Origin: Mariprofundaceae bacterium
Lineage (GTDB): Bacteria > Pseudomonadota > Zetaproteobacteria > Mariprofundales > Mariprofundaceae
Reading direction: 5' to 3'
DNA length: 17,636 bases
Assembly (NCBI GenBank): GCA_015488125.1
Contig: WFOJ01000010.1
Span: forward strand, 1-17,636
Positions 1 to 7,479 of the stretch are shown one piece after another. Position 1 is the stretch's first letter. Each line of letters opens with the position of its first letter. A program made the position numbers and the translations under genes. Under the pieces are notes generated by a model, which saw only the letters and a program-made list of their open reading frames with translations, ran no database searches and was not told where the DNA came from.

Positions 1-8
1 GCTTACGC

Positions 9-2690
9 TCATACGCCTGATAACAGCCGTTTCATTTCAGGTATACACGAACCACAGCCCGTGCCTGCCATCGTACATGATTTTAGTGTCTCAATGGAAT
101 TTGAACCCGCTTCAATGGCAGTTTTAAGTTCAAGTTCACCCACATTGTTACAGGCGCAAACAATTTTTCCTTTGCTGTCATGTTTATCGACTGGGCCACC
201 TGGAGCCAGTAAATAGGGGCGAAGTTCACCAACGTCACGGTGTTCCAACATCAGCTTACGCAGCCATTGTGCTTCGCTCATATCACCACCAATCCAGCGC
301 ACCGCCAACAAATGTCCATCATCAAGCCATGCTTTTCGGTTAATGCCAAGTTTACGGTCAGAATAGGTTAGCGTTTCAATATGTTCACCTTGTTCAAGCA
401 ACTGATCCAGGCGTTTATATTGCGCATTTTTAAGCGGTTTTGTGCATGCCAGTTCAACCGATGTTACAGGGTGATCACTACCCAAACAGCCTACCACACC
501 ATAGCTGTAGCCTTCAATCATGGTACGTCCAAGTGCTATTTTTTCTCCTGCCATCAGCAGCATACCACGCCACGCTGGTTCAAATTTTACTACCTGCACG
601 GCAGCATGTTTGAATTCGGGTTCTTTGGATACAGGGTCAATCACCGATTGCGTGATCGTATTGGCCCGGCCACTACGAGCCGTCATTTCTCCCCAATGCA
701 TGGGTAGAAACACCAAACCTGCGCGCACATCGGTATTGATCTGCACAGCGGATACCACTTCTCCACGACGCGAATACACACGCACCAGATCATCGTCACC
801 AACACCTCGTTTCCTGGCATCATCAGGGTGCATTTGTAATTGTGGTACGGGAGCATGTTGCATAAGTGATGGAATCGTCCCTGTTTTGGTCATGGTGTGC
901 CATTGATCACGAATACGTCCTGTGGTGAACGACAGTGGATAGTTTTCATCTGTGGCTTCAGCCACAGGGTGATAGCGCACATCAACGAAACATGCTTTGC
1001 CACTGGCTGTTTCAAAGATGCCATTTTCATACAGGCGTTTACTCTGATTCGGTTGTTTATCTTGCGGGTAAGGCCATTGTTGTGGGCCTTGTTCATCCAG
1101 TAGCGCATAGGATAGCCCTGTAATGTCGATATCTGTTCCCCGGGTTAATCCGCGATATTCATTAAAAACAGCTTCTGCATTTTTATACTCAAAAGCAAAA
1201 CGCCAGTCTTGTTTCAACGCTGAGCCTAAATACAAACCAAAATCCGCTGCTATCTTCCAGTCAGGGCGTGAAAGACCAGCAGCAGGAATAGCTTGTTGGA
1301 GGTGGGTAATGCGACGTTCTGAATTGGTGATTGTTCCCTCTTTTTCTGCCCAACCCGCAGCAGGAAAAAGAATGTGTGCAAATTTGGTGGTATCGGTGGG
1401 GTGATAGGCATCAGAAATCATGACCAACTCTGCTTTTTTTAATGCGGCTTCAGCGCGTTTTGCATCAGGCATCGAAACAATCGGATTGGTGCAGGCAATC
1501 CATACCGCTTTGACTTTCCCTGATTCTAGTGCATCAAACAATTCCGTTGCCGTTAAACCTGGGCTTTGCGGCACATCATCCACACCCCAGTAATCAGCTA
1601 CTTCCTGGCGATGTTCAGGGTTGGTATAATCCCGATGCGCGGCCAGCATATTCGCCAATCCACCGACTTCACGTCCACCCATGGCATTGGGCTGCCCCGT
1701 GAGTGAAAAAGGGCCGCAACCTTCTTTGCCCACTTGCCCTGTAGCAAGGTGAAGATTCAACAAGGCATTGTTTTTATCCGATCCCGATGTGGATTGATTC
1801 ATGCCCATCGTCCAAAAAGACAATGTTTTGTTTTCAGCAAACCACAAGGCTGCCTTAACAATATCAGCCGCATCCAGCCCACAAATTTTCGCTGCCTTTC
1901 GCGGGGTCATCGTTTGCACTGATTTCTGTATGGTTTCATAACCTTGGGTATGTTTGGCAATATAATCGCCATCCACCAAACTTTCCCAGATTATCACATT
2001 GAGCATGGCTTGCAGAAGTGGTACATCTGTCCCGGGTTTTAAGGGTAAATATAAGTCAGCAATGGAGCAGGTATCGGTGCGACGTGGGTCAGCAACGACG
2101 ATTTTAAGATTCGGATTGGCTTCTTTGGCCGTTTCCATGCGACGGAAAACAATCGGGTGAGCATAAGCAGGGTTTGCACCAATAATAAAATAGGATTCTG
2201 CCCGTTCAATATCATCATAACAAGTCGGTGGGCCATCCGCACCAAAAGCACGTTTGTAACCCACCACAGCAGAAGACATGCACAGACGCGAATTGGTATC
2301 AATATTATTACTGCCGATAAAACCTTTCATCAGCTTGTTGAAGACGTAATAATCTTCCGTCAATAACTGACCTGACACATAAAAAGCCACGGCATCAGCA
2401 CCATGTTTACGAATAATATCAGCAAATTTTTTCGCGCCATGCGTTAATGCGGTATCCCAATCGACAGGGGCAAAGGGCGCATCCAAAGAGGTACGCAATT
2501 TTGGACGCAACAAACGATCATTCGTGCGCACCGTATGGTGTAACTCACGCCCTTTGGAACACAATTTACCCTGATTGGTGGGGTGCCGTTGATCGCCTTT
2601 AAGCGAAAGAATACGCTCGTCATCGGTTTCCAGCAGCATACCGCAACCTGTGCCACAATAAGAACATGCACTATGAACTGTTCGCGTCAT
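9..2690 (-). CDS. nasA: Assimilatory nitrate reductase, catalytic subunit with C-terminal Bfd-like [2Fe-2S] domain
   Basis: Reduces nitrate to nitrite in the cytoplasm for nitrogen assimilation, using a bis-MGD molybdenum cofactor. The N-terminus carries the [4Fe-4S] ligands C9, C12, C16 and C44. C137, in a RLCMSS context, is the expected Mo-ligating cysteine. The C-terminus has a Bfd-type [2Fe-2S] motif (C845-x-C847, then C872, C879-x2-C882), as in NasA/NarB proteins that receive electrons from an NAD(P)H or ferredoxin partner. The protein is 893 aa, close to family length. I chose the ATG at 2690 because AGGAG lies 7 nt upstream; a 16-codon extension to 2738 runs into an inverted repeat and lacks a ribosome site. 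It is the last visible gene of the leftward nirB-nirD-nasA unit. No Tat signal is seen, which supports the assimilatory cytoplasmic enzyme over periplasmic NapA. The Bfd domain and nirBD context argue against formate dehydrogenase. Confidence 0.95.
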   Translation of the reverse strand: MTRTVHSACSYCGTGCGMLLETDDERILSLKGDQRHPTNQGKLCSKGRELHHTVRTNDRLLRPKLRTSLDAPFAPVDWDTALTHGAKKFADIIRKHGADAVAFYVSGQLLTEDYYVFNKLMKGFIGSNNIDTNSRLCMSSAVVGYKRAFGADGPPTCYDDIERAESYFIIGANPAYAHPIVFRRMETAKEANPNLKIVVADPRRTDTCSIADLYLPLKPGTDVPLLQAMLNVIIWESLVDGDYIAKHTQGYETIQKSVQTMTPRKAAKICGLDAADIVKAALWFAENKTLSFWTMGMNQSTSGSDKNNALLNLHLATGQVGKEGCGPFSLTGQPNAMGGREVGGLANMLAAHRDYTNPEHRQEVADYWGVDDVPQSPGLTATELFDALESGKVKAVWIACTNPIVSMPDAKRAEAALKKAELVMISDAYHPTDTTKFAHILFPAAGWAEKEGTITNSERRITHLQQAIPAAGLSRPDWKIAADFGLYLGSALKQDWRFAFEYKNAEAVFNEYRGLTRGTDIDITGLSYALLDEQGPQQWPYPQDKQPNQSKRLYENGIFETASGKACFVDVRYHPVAEATDENYPLSFTTGRIRDQWHTMTKTGTIPSLMQHAPVPQLQMHPDDARKRGVGDDDLVRVYSRRGEVVSAVQINTDVRAGLVFLPMHWGEMTARSGRANTITQSVIDPVSKEPEFKHAAVQVVKFEPAWRGMLLMAGEKIALGRTMIEGYSYGVVGCLGSDHPVTSVELACTKPLKNAQYKRLDQLLEQGEHIETLTYSDRKLGINRKAWLDDGHLLAVRWIGGDMSEAQWLRKLMLEHRDVGELRPYLLAPGGPVDKHDSKGKIVCACNNVGELELKTAIEAGSNSIETLKSCTMAGTGCGSCIPEMKRLLSGV

Positions 2691-2725
2691 GCCAACTCCT
2701 TTTCTATCATCTTCAAAAAACAGTA

Positions 2726-2806
2726 AACCACGGAACACACAGGATACACGGAAGTATCAGCATCACTGTCAGTCTTGTTTCCGTATGTTCCGTGTATTCC
2801 GTGGTT
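2726..2806. repeat. Imperfect 28-bp inverted repeat between nirD and nasA
   Basis: Two 28-nt arms (2726-2753 and 2779-2806) are reverse complements at 23 of 28 positions, separated by a 25-nt loop. The outer 10 bp of each arm (AACCACGGAA type) are perfectly complementary. Each arm also contains an internally repeated TTCCGT unit. The RNA could form a long hairpin in the nirD-nasA spacer. It has no poly-U tract, so it is not an obvious intrinsic terminator. It could be a processing or stability element, or a small repeat of mobile origin. Confidence 0.8.
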
Positions 2807-2824
2807 AATCTTCCTGAGACTCCC

Positions 2825-3148
2825 TCACAGCTTCAATAACACCATATCATTTTCAACTTTGCAGGCGTAAGTTTTCACGCAGCCTTCATCAGGTGCAGCG
2901 ACTTCCCCGGAATTCAGGTGAATACGCCAGTTATGCAACGGGCATAAAACATCATCACCTGAAACAATACCTTCTGCCAACGGCCCGTTTTTATGGGGGC
3001 AGCGATTTTCTACTGCCTTTACACGATCACCGGATAAACGAAAAACTGCGATCACACTATCGCCTGCCTTCACTGTTCGTGCTTGTGCAGGTGGAATTTC
3101 ATCCAGTTTACACACTTCAAACCAGTTATGACTCATTACCTTACTCAT
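2825..3148 (-). CDS. nirD: Nitrite reductase [NAD(P)H] small subunit, Rieske-type
   Basis: Small partner of NirB in cytoplasmic reduction of nitrite to ammonium. The 107-aa protein is a single Rieske-like domain with a complete ligand set: C50-P-H52 and C69-P-L-H72. The NirD of E. coli lacks these iron-sulfur ligands, so this copy belongs to the cluster-bearing branch. Its start lies one base after the nirB stop (3150-3152), which implies translational coupling, and GAGG inside the nirB tail is about 8 nt upstream. A second in-frame ATG at 3136 has a poorer ribosome site, so the first ATG is preferred. A 134-nt spacer with an inverted repeat separates it from nasA. Confidence 0.95.
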   Translation of the reverse strand: MSKVMSHNWFEVCKLDEIPPAQARTVKAGDSVIAVFRLSGDRVKAVENRCPHKNGPLAEGIVSGDDVLCPLHNWRIHLNSGEVAAPDEGCVKTYACKVENDMVLLKL

Positions 3149-3149
3149 C

Positions 3150-5609
3150 TTATGCCTCTACCTTGACGGGAATATCAATAGGCTTGTATTCCGTGAATGT
3201 TTTAGGTTGCGCTCGTTTCAAATCAGCAATACGTTCAGCCCAGGGATCCTGATCCTGTGTGTTCAAATAGATTTGCAGGCGATCTGCCAGTGCCTTGCGA
3301 TTCTCAATATCATCCACTACAGCTGCCTTGATGTTTTCCAGACCGACACGCTGTTGCCACGGCGCACAACGTTCGTTATGACGACCCGTTTCGCGGTAGT
3401 GTTGCAAATAGGCTTTGACGATTTCTTCCACTTCTTCGGCTGTTTCAACAATACACAGAAGTTCCGTCGCCACCACATGCACACCACCGTTGCCGCCGGT
3501 ACTGATCTCCCAGCCTCCTTCAACGCCGACAATACCAACATCTTTAATGGTCGCCTCGGCGCAGTTTCTTGGGCAACCCGATACACCCAACTTTACCTTG
3601 GCGGGGAACCACGCACGTTCCAGTTGTTTTTCCAGATGAATACCCAGGGCAGTGGAGTTTTGTGTACCAAAACGACACCATTCTGAACCCACACAGGTTT
3701 TCACGGTGCGCAAGGCCTTGCCATAAGCATAGCCCGATGGCATCCCCAGATCTTCCCATATCGCTGCAAGGTCTTCTTTTTTCACCCCTAACAAATCAAT
3801 ACGCTGGCCACCTGTAATCTTCACAGTGGGTACATTGTATTTCTTCGCTACTGTTGCAATTCTGATCAAATCATCAGGCGTGGTTTCACCACCATAAATA
3901 CGGGGGATAACAGAAAATGTACCGTCCTTCTGAATATTCGCATGCATTCTTTCGTTGGCAATACGAGAACTGCGGTCATCTTTCGAATCTTCCGGCCAAA
4001 GCATGCCGATATAATAGTTGATGGCGGGGCGGCATACATGGCAGCCTTCACCCTGCCAATCCAGAACGCGCATTACTTCACGCACATGGGTGAGCTTTTT
4101 CGCCCTGATTTGCTCTTTCACCTGCTCATGATTCATTTCTGTGCAGCCACATATCGGATCATGTTCCGATTCCACGAACGCTGTGCCCAGGGTGGAGGCC
4201 AGAATTTGATCGACCAACCCCGCACAACCACCGCAAGAGCCTGCTGCTTTGGTACATGCCGTGATTTCCTTGCGTGTAGTCAGACCTTCTCTCACAATGG
4301 CATCAACAATATGCTTTTTGGTGATGCCATTACAGCCGCAAACGACGGTATCATCCGCCATCGCGGCAGCCAAATCCTCACCTGAATGACCGGAGTCACC
4401 CAAACCTGATGCCGAGAAAAGCATGGTGGAGCGTTGTTCCGATACATCTTTACCGTCTTGCATCCATTGAAAGAAGGTCGGGCCATCGGCGGTGTCACCA
4501 AACATGACCACGCCTTTGATTTTATCATCTTCAAAGACAATCTTTTTATACACGCCGCCAACTTTATCCATCAGCTCAATCATATCAGCACCGGGTGTGC
4601 CCATGAAATCACCCGCTGAGAACACATCAACACCAGAAATCTTTAACTTGGTTGAAACAACCGAACCTTCGTAGGTTTTTAAGCCTTGACCCGTGATCAT
4701 ATAGGCCAGTGTTTTGGCTTGTTCAAACAAAGGAGCAACCAAACCATAGGTAATACCACGATGCTCTGCACATTCACCCACGCTATAAACGGATGGATCA
4801 GTGACGCTTTGCATGTAATCATTTACTACAATACCACGGTTGCAAAACAAGCCGGAATCTTTTGCCAGCGCCGCATTCGGGCGAATGCCCACGGCCATGA
4901 TCAGTACATCACAATCCAGAGATGTACCATCCTTGAACTTAAGACCTGTAACACGCTTTTCACCTAATATTTCTGTGGTTAAAGTAGATGTTCTGAACTT
5001 CATCCCCTGCGCTTCCAGTTCGCTTCGTAACATCTCACCTGCGACAGAATCAAGCTGCATGTTCATAAGTGTTGCCTGATCATGAATAACCGTGACTTCC
5101 ATGCCTGAATTCATCAAACCCTTGGCGGCTTCCAGACCAAGCAAACCGCCGCCAATAACAGCAGCTTTTTTATACTTTTTCGATGCTTCCATCATCGCAT
5201 AACAATCATCAATATCACGAAATACCATGACACCTTCTTTGTCATGCCCCGGAATCGGAATGATAAAAGGATTGGAGCCTGTTGCGATAATCAAATTATC
5301 ATACCCGGTTTCTGTGCCGTCTTCGGCAATAACCTTTTTGCAACCACGCTTAATTTCTTTAATGCGCTTGCCCAGGTGTAAGGTGATTCCGTTGTCGTGA
5401 TACCATTGTTTATCGTTGAGGATGATGTCTTCAATGGTGGTATCACCCGCCAATACAGGTGAAAGCATAATACGATTGTAATTGGGGTACTTTTCAGCAC
5501 CAAAAATCGTAATCTCAAACATATCAGGGTTGGCTTTGAGAATTTCCTCGATTGCACGCACACCCGCCATGCCATTGCCAATCATCACCAGCTTTTTCTT
5601 ATTGCTCAT
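3150..5609 (-). CDS. nirB: Nitrite reductase [NAD(P)H] large subunit
   Basis: Six-electron reduction of nitrite to ammonium using NAD(P)H, FAD, iron-sulfur clusters and siroheme. Seen in order: FAD dinucleotide motif G11-x-G13-x2-G16; NAD(P)H motif G153-x-G155-x2-G158; two Bfd-type [2Fe-2S] modules beginning at C424-x-C426 and C487-x-C489; the nitrite/sulfite reductase ferredoxin-like half-domain; and siroheme/[4Fe-4S] ligands C639-x5-C645 and C679-x3-C683. At 819 aa it is of family length. I chose the ATG at 5609 because GAGG lies 7-8 nt upstream. The longer reading to 5654 would start inside the predicted sigma-54 promoter, upstream of the transcript. It is the first gene of the leftward unit and is followed immediately by nirD. 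Confidence 0.97.
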   Translation of the reverse strand: MSNKKKLVMIGNGMAGVRAIEEILKANPDMFEITIFGAEKYPNYNRIMLSPVLAGDTTIEDIILNDKQWYHDNGITLHLGKRIKEIKRGCKKVIAEDGTETGYDNLIIATGSNPFIIPIPGHDKEGVMVFRDIDDCYAMMEASKKYKKAAVIGGGLLGLEAAKGLMNSGMEVTVIHDQATLMNMQLDSVAGEMLRSELEAQGMKFRTSTLTTEILGEKRVTGLKFKDGTSLDCDVLIMAVGIRPNAALAKDSGLFCNRGIVVNDYMQSVTDPSVYSVGECAEHRGITYGLVAPLFEQAKTLAYMITGQGLKTYEGSVVSTKLKISGVDVFSAGDFMGTPGADMIELMDKVGGVYKKIVFEDDKIKGVVMFGDTADGPTFFQWMQDGKDVSEQRSTMLFSASGLGDSGHSGEDLAAAMADDTVVCGCNGITKKHIVDAIVREGLTTRKEITACTKAAGSCGGCAGLVDQILASTLGTAFVESEHDPICGCTEMNHEQVKEQIRAKKLTHVREVMRVLDWQGEGCHVCRPAINYYIGMLWPEDSKDDRSSRIANERMHANIQKDGTFSVIPRIYGGETTPDDLIRIATVAKKYNVPTVKITGGQRIDLLGVKKEDLAAIWEDLGMPSGYAYGKALRTVKTCVGSEWCRFGTQNSTALGIHLEKQLERAWFPAKVKLGVSGCPRNCAEATIKDVGIVGVEGGWEISTGGNGGVHVVATELLCIVETAEEVEEIVKAYLQHYRETGRHNERCAPWQQRVGLENIKAAVVDDIENRKALADRLQIYLNTQDQDPWAERIADLKRAQPKTFTEYKPIDIPVKVEA

Positions 5610-5642
5610 TACAACCTCGCAGCGGTATTTTGCATTCACATA

Positions 5643-5658
5643 AGCAATAACCATGCCA
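5643..5658 (-). promoter_or_regulatory. Sigma-54 (-24/-12) promoter for nirB-nirD-nasA
   Basis: Read on the minus strand, TGGCATG-N4-TTGCT matches the RpoN consensus TGGCACG-N4-TTGCW with one substitution. The invariant GG (5657-5656) and GC (5645-5644) are separated by the required 10 nt. The predicted start is near 5632, giving a leader of about 22 nt before the nirB ATG at 5609, just enough for the GAGG ribosome site. This is assigned by pattern only. Confidence 0.75.
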
Positions 5659-5690
5659 TCATCACGATGAAGGCATCAGATGCCAGGAAA

Positions 5691-5710
5691 AATGGTGGTT
5701 ATTGGTGGTT
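5691..5710. repeat. Tandem decamer repeat in the divergent regulatory region
   Basis: AATGGTGGTT (5691-5700) is followed directly by ATTGGTGGTT (5701-5710): two copies of a 10-bp unit differing at one base. The period is one helical turn, so a protein could contact both on the same face. It lies 60-80 nt upstream of the predicted nirB start. Function is unknown. Confidence 0.5.
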
Positions 5711-5765
5711 TTTTCGCTGTCTTGATCATCCCGACCTAAACGAACGTTACTGAAAACCATGTTTG

Positions 5766-5810
5766 CATTGCCTAAATTATAGGCTTTCCATGCTTGTTGT
5801 TTAGGCAATG
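5766..5810. promoter_or_regulatory. Palindromic elements, candidate enhancer/operator between the divergent promoters
   Basis: An 11-bp perfect inverted repeat has arms at 5766-5776 (CATTGCCTAAA) and 5800-5810. Nested within it is a tighter dyad, GCCTA-N5-TAGGC (5770-5784), followed by a further TAGGC at 5802-5806, 22 bp (about two helical turns) downstream in the same orientation. It lies roughly 90-130 nt upstream of the predicted transporter start and 135-180 nt upstream of the predicted nirB start, the range used by sigma-54 activators. It does not match the textbook NtrC site (TGCACC-N5-GGTGCA), so the binding protein is unassigned. Apart from this region, the promoters and the tandem decamer, I see no gene in the 326-nt gap 5610-5935. 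Confidence 0.55.
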
Positions 5811-5868
5811 ATAAAGCTGTTTTTTCCATATAATGAATTGTAACCCTTGATAAGCCCGTACTCTTTTG

Positions 5869-5885
5869 TTGGCACATCATTTGCT
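5869..5885 (+). promoter_or_regulatory. Sigma-54 (-24/-12) promoter for the nitrate transporter unit
   Basis: TTGGCAC-N5-TTGCT matches the RpoN consensus at all conserved positions. GG (5871-5872) and GC (5883-5884) are 10 nt apart. The predicted start is near 5896, giving a leader of about 40 nt before the ATG at 5936. Together with the mirror promoter for nirB it suggests nitrogen-limitation control of the whole cluster. Confidence 0.85.
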
Positions 5886-5935
5886 TCAATGAGGGTATTC
5901 ATGCCAGACACTTGGCTCACATAAGGAGAACGTCC

Positions 5936-7447
5936 ATGCCATCACACCCAATCGGTGTCGATCATAACAAAATAAACCTGTTTTCATTCACAGGAAAAAT
6001 ACGAACACTGCATATCACCTGGTTTGCGTTTTTTATCAGCTTTGTGGTCTGGTTCAATATGGCACCACTCATGGCCTACATTCGTGAGGCATTGGAACTT
6101 ACCAACCAGCAAGTGAAGCTTTTACTTATTCTCAATGTCGCACTCACCATTCCTGCGCGTATTGTGGTTGGTATGCTTGTTGATAAATACGGGCCGCGTA
6201 TCATGTACTCGATGTTGCTCGCTATATCGGGCATACTCTGTTTGTTCTTTGCTTTTGCCGAAAGCTTTGAAGCCATGGCTATTCTTCGTTTTATGCTGGG
6301 TTTTGTTGGTGCTGGATTTGTTATTGGTATTCGTCTGGTTGCGGAATGGTTCCCTGCCAAACAAGTCGGCACTGCTGAAGGTATTTACGGCGGCTGGGGT
6401 AATTTTGGTTCTGCCGCTGCTGCAATGAGTCTTCCTGTGATTGCCCTTTGGTTTGGCGGTGATGATGGTTGGCGATGGGCGATTGCTGCTACAGGGATTA
6501 TTGCGCTGGTTTATTCATTTGTGTTTTATTTCTCGATCAGTAACAACCCGAAAGGCACAACGTATTTTCGCCCTAAACAGATGGGGGCTATGGAAGTGAC
6601 CAGTAAAGGCGACTTTTATCTGTACTGTCTGATGACTGCGCCGCTTTATTTAACACTGGCGTTATTAACCTGGAAGATGTCACCCGCGAACCTTGGTCTT
6701 TTCAATGCGATGGAAACCAATACCATCTATTTGGGGTTAGCAACTATTTATGCCTATCAGGTCTTTCAAATTTTTCGCATCAACAAAGGGTTGTTTGCTC
6801 AGAATGCCAGGCCTGTGCCAGAAATTCACCGCTATCATTTCAAGCAAGTCGCTGTTCTTGATCTGGCTTATCTGGTAACGTTTGGTTCTGAACTTGCTGT
6901 CGTTTCTATGTTGCCGCTGTTCTTTTTTGATACATTCAAAGAATCTCAAGGGTTAACTATTGCAATGGCCAGCCTGTTGGCTTCGGGCTATGCTTTTATG
7001 AACCTGGTTTCACGCGCTAGCGGCGGTATTATTTCGGATAAATATGGTCGCAGAAAAACCATGTTATCCCTTTTATGCGGTCTTGCGGTTGGTTATTTCC
7101 TCATGGGTATGATTGATTCTTCGTGGTCATTGATTTTGGCCGTTGCTGTTTGCATGGGATGTTCATTCTTCGTGCAGGCAGGTGAAGGTGCTGTGTTTGC
7201 CATGGTACCATTAGTCAAACGACGTATGACAGGGCAGGTTGCCGGTATGGCTGGTGCGTATGGTAATGTTGGGGCGGTATGTTTTCTAACCGTACTGTCG
7301 TTCGTATCCCCACAAATTTTCTTTATGACCATCGCTGCTGCTGCGGTATTTACGCTGGCTATTGTCTTCTTTTTTCTCGATGAGCCAAAAGGCTTTATGT
7401 ATGAAGAAAACGAAGATGGCAGCCTTGAAAAAATCGAATTGCATTAA
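5936..7447 (+). CDS. Nitrate/nitrite transporter, NarK/NasA-type major facilitator
   Basis: Inner-membrane nitrate uptake (NNP family of the MFS). The 503-aa protein is highly hydrophobic, with the usual 12-segment pattern. It shows both NNP glycine-rich signatures: GGWGNFGSAA in the first half and AGAYGNVGAV in the second. The arginine of the IGIRLVAEWFP segment fits the substrate-binding arginine of the family, and MFS cytoplasmic loops (DKYGPR, DKYGRRK) are present. The ATG at 5936 has AAGGAG 7 nt upstream; an in-frame TTG at 5912 lacks a site and is rejected. It heads the rightward unit, preceded by a sigma-54 promoter, and supplies substrate to the divergently encoded NasA. Both narK and nasA are used as names for such transporters, so I leave the symbol empty. 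Confidence 0.95.
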   Translation: MPSHPIGVDHNKINLFSFTGKIRTLHITWFAFFISFVVWFNMAPLMAYIREALELTNQQVKLLLILNVALTIPARIVVGMLVDKYGPRIMYSMLLAISGILCLFFAFAESFEAMAILRFMLGFVGAGFVIGIRLVAEWFPAKQVGTAEGIYGGWGNFGSAAAAMSLPVIALWFGGDDGWRWAIAATGIIALVYSFVFYFSISNNPKGTTYFRPKQMGAMEVTSKGDFYLYCLMTAPLYLTLALLTWKMSPANLGLFNAMETNTIYLGLATIYAYQVFQIFRINKGLFAQNARPVPEIHRYHFKQVAVLDLAYLVTFGSELAVVSMLPLFFFDTFKESQGLTIAMASLLASGYAFMNLVSRASGGIISDKYGRRKTMLSLLCGLAVGYFLMGMIDSSWSLILAVAVCMGCSFFVQAGEGAVFAMVPLVKRRMTGQVAGMAGAYGNVGAVCFLTVLSFVSPQIFFMTIAAAAVFTLAIVFFFLDEPKGFMYEENEDGSLEKIELH

Positions 7448-7471
7448 GGAGTATATATTAAGGATTAAGGA
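7443..7471 (+). repeat. Three copies of ATTAAGGA around the transporter-porin junction
   Basis: ATTAAGGA occurs at 7443-7450, 7457-7464 and 7464-7471. The first copy overlaps the transporter stop codon. The last places AAGGA 8 nt before the porin ATG at 7480 and is probably its working ribosome site. The other two copies could be decoy or standby sites, or a local duplication. Confidence 0.6.
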
Positions 7472-7479
7472 ATATAATC

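Noticed and set aside
9..2738. Formate dehydrogenase or periplasmic NapA as identity for the molybdoenzyme
   Set aside because: No Tat signal, a C-terminal Bfd domain, and an operon with nirB and nirD all favour assimilatory nitrate reductase.
2691..2738. 16-codon N-terminal extension of nasA
   Set aside because: The extension runs into the inverted repeat and has no ribosome site, whereas AGGAG is correctly placed for the ATG at 2690.
5662..5889. 75-codon minus-strand ORF upstream of nirB
   Set aside because: It covers the palindromic region and overlaps both the transporter promoter and the upstream end of the nirB promoter. It has no ribosome site and no recognisable domain. A regulatory region explains the sequence better.
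5610..5935. Nas-type leader RNA with antitermination hairpin
   Set aside because: Predicted leaders are only about 22 and 40 nt, too short for the two-hairpin leader known from Klebsiella nasF, and no hairpin plus U-tract precedes either first gene.
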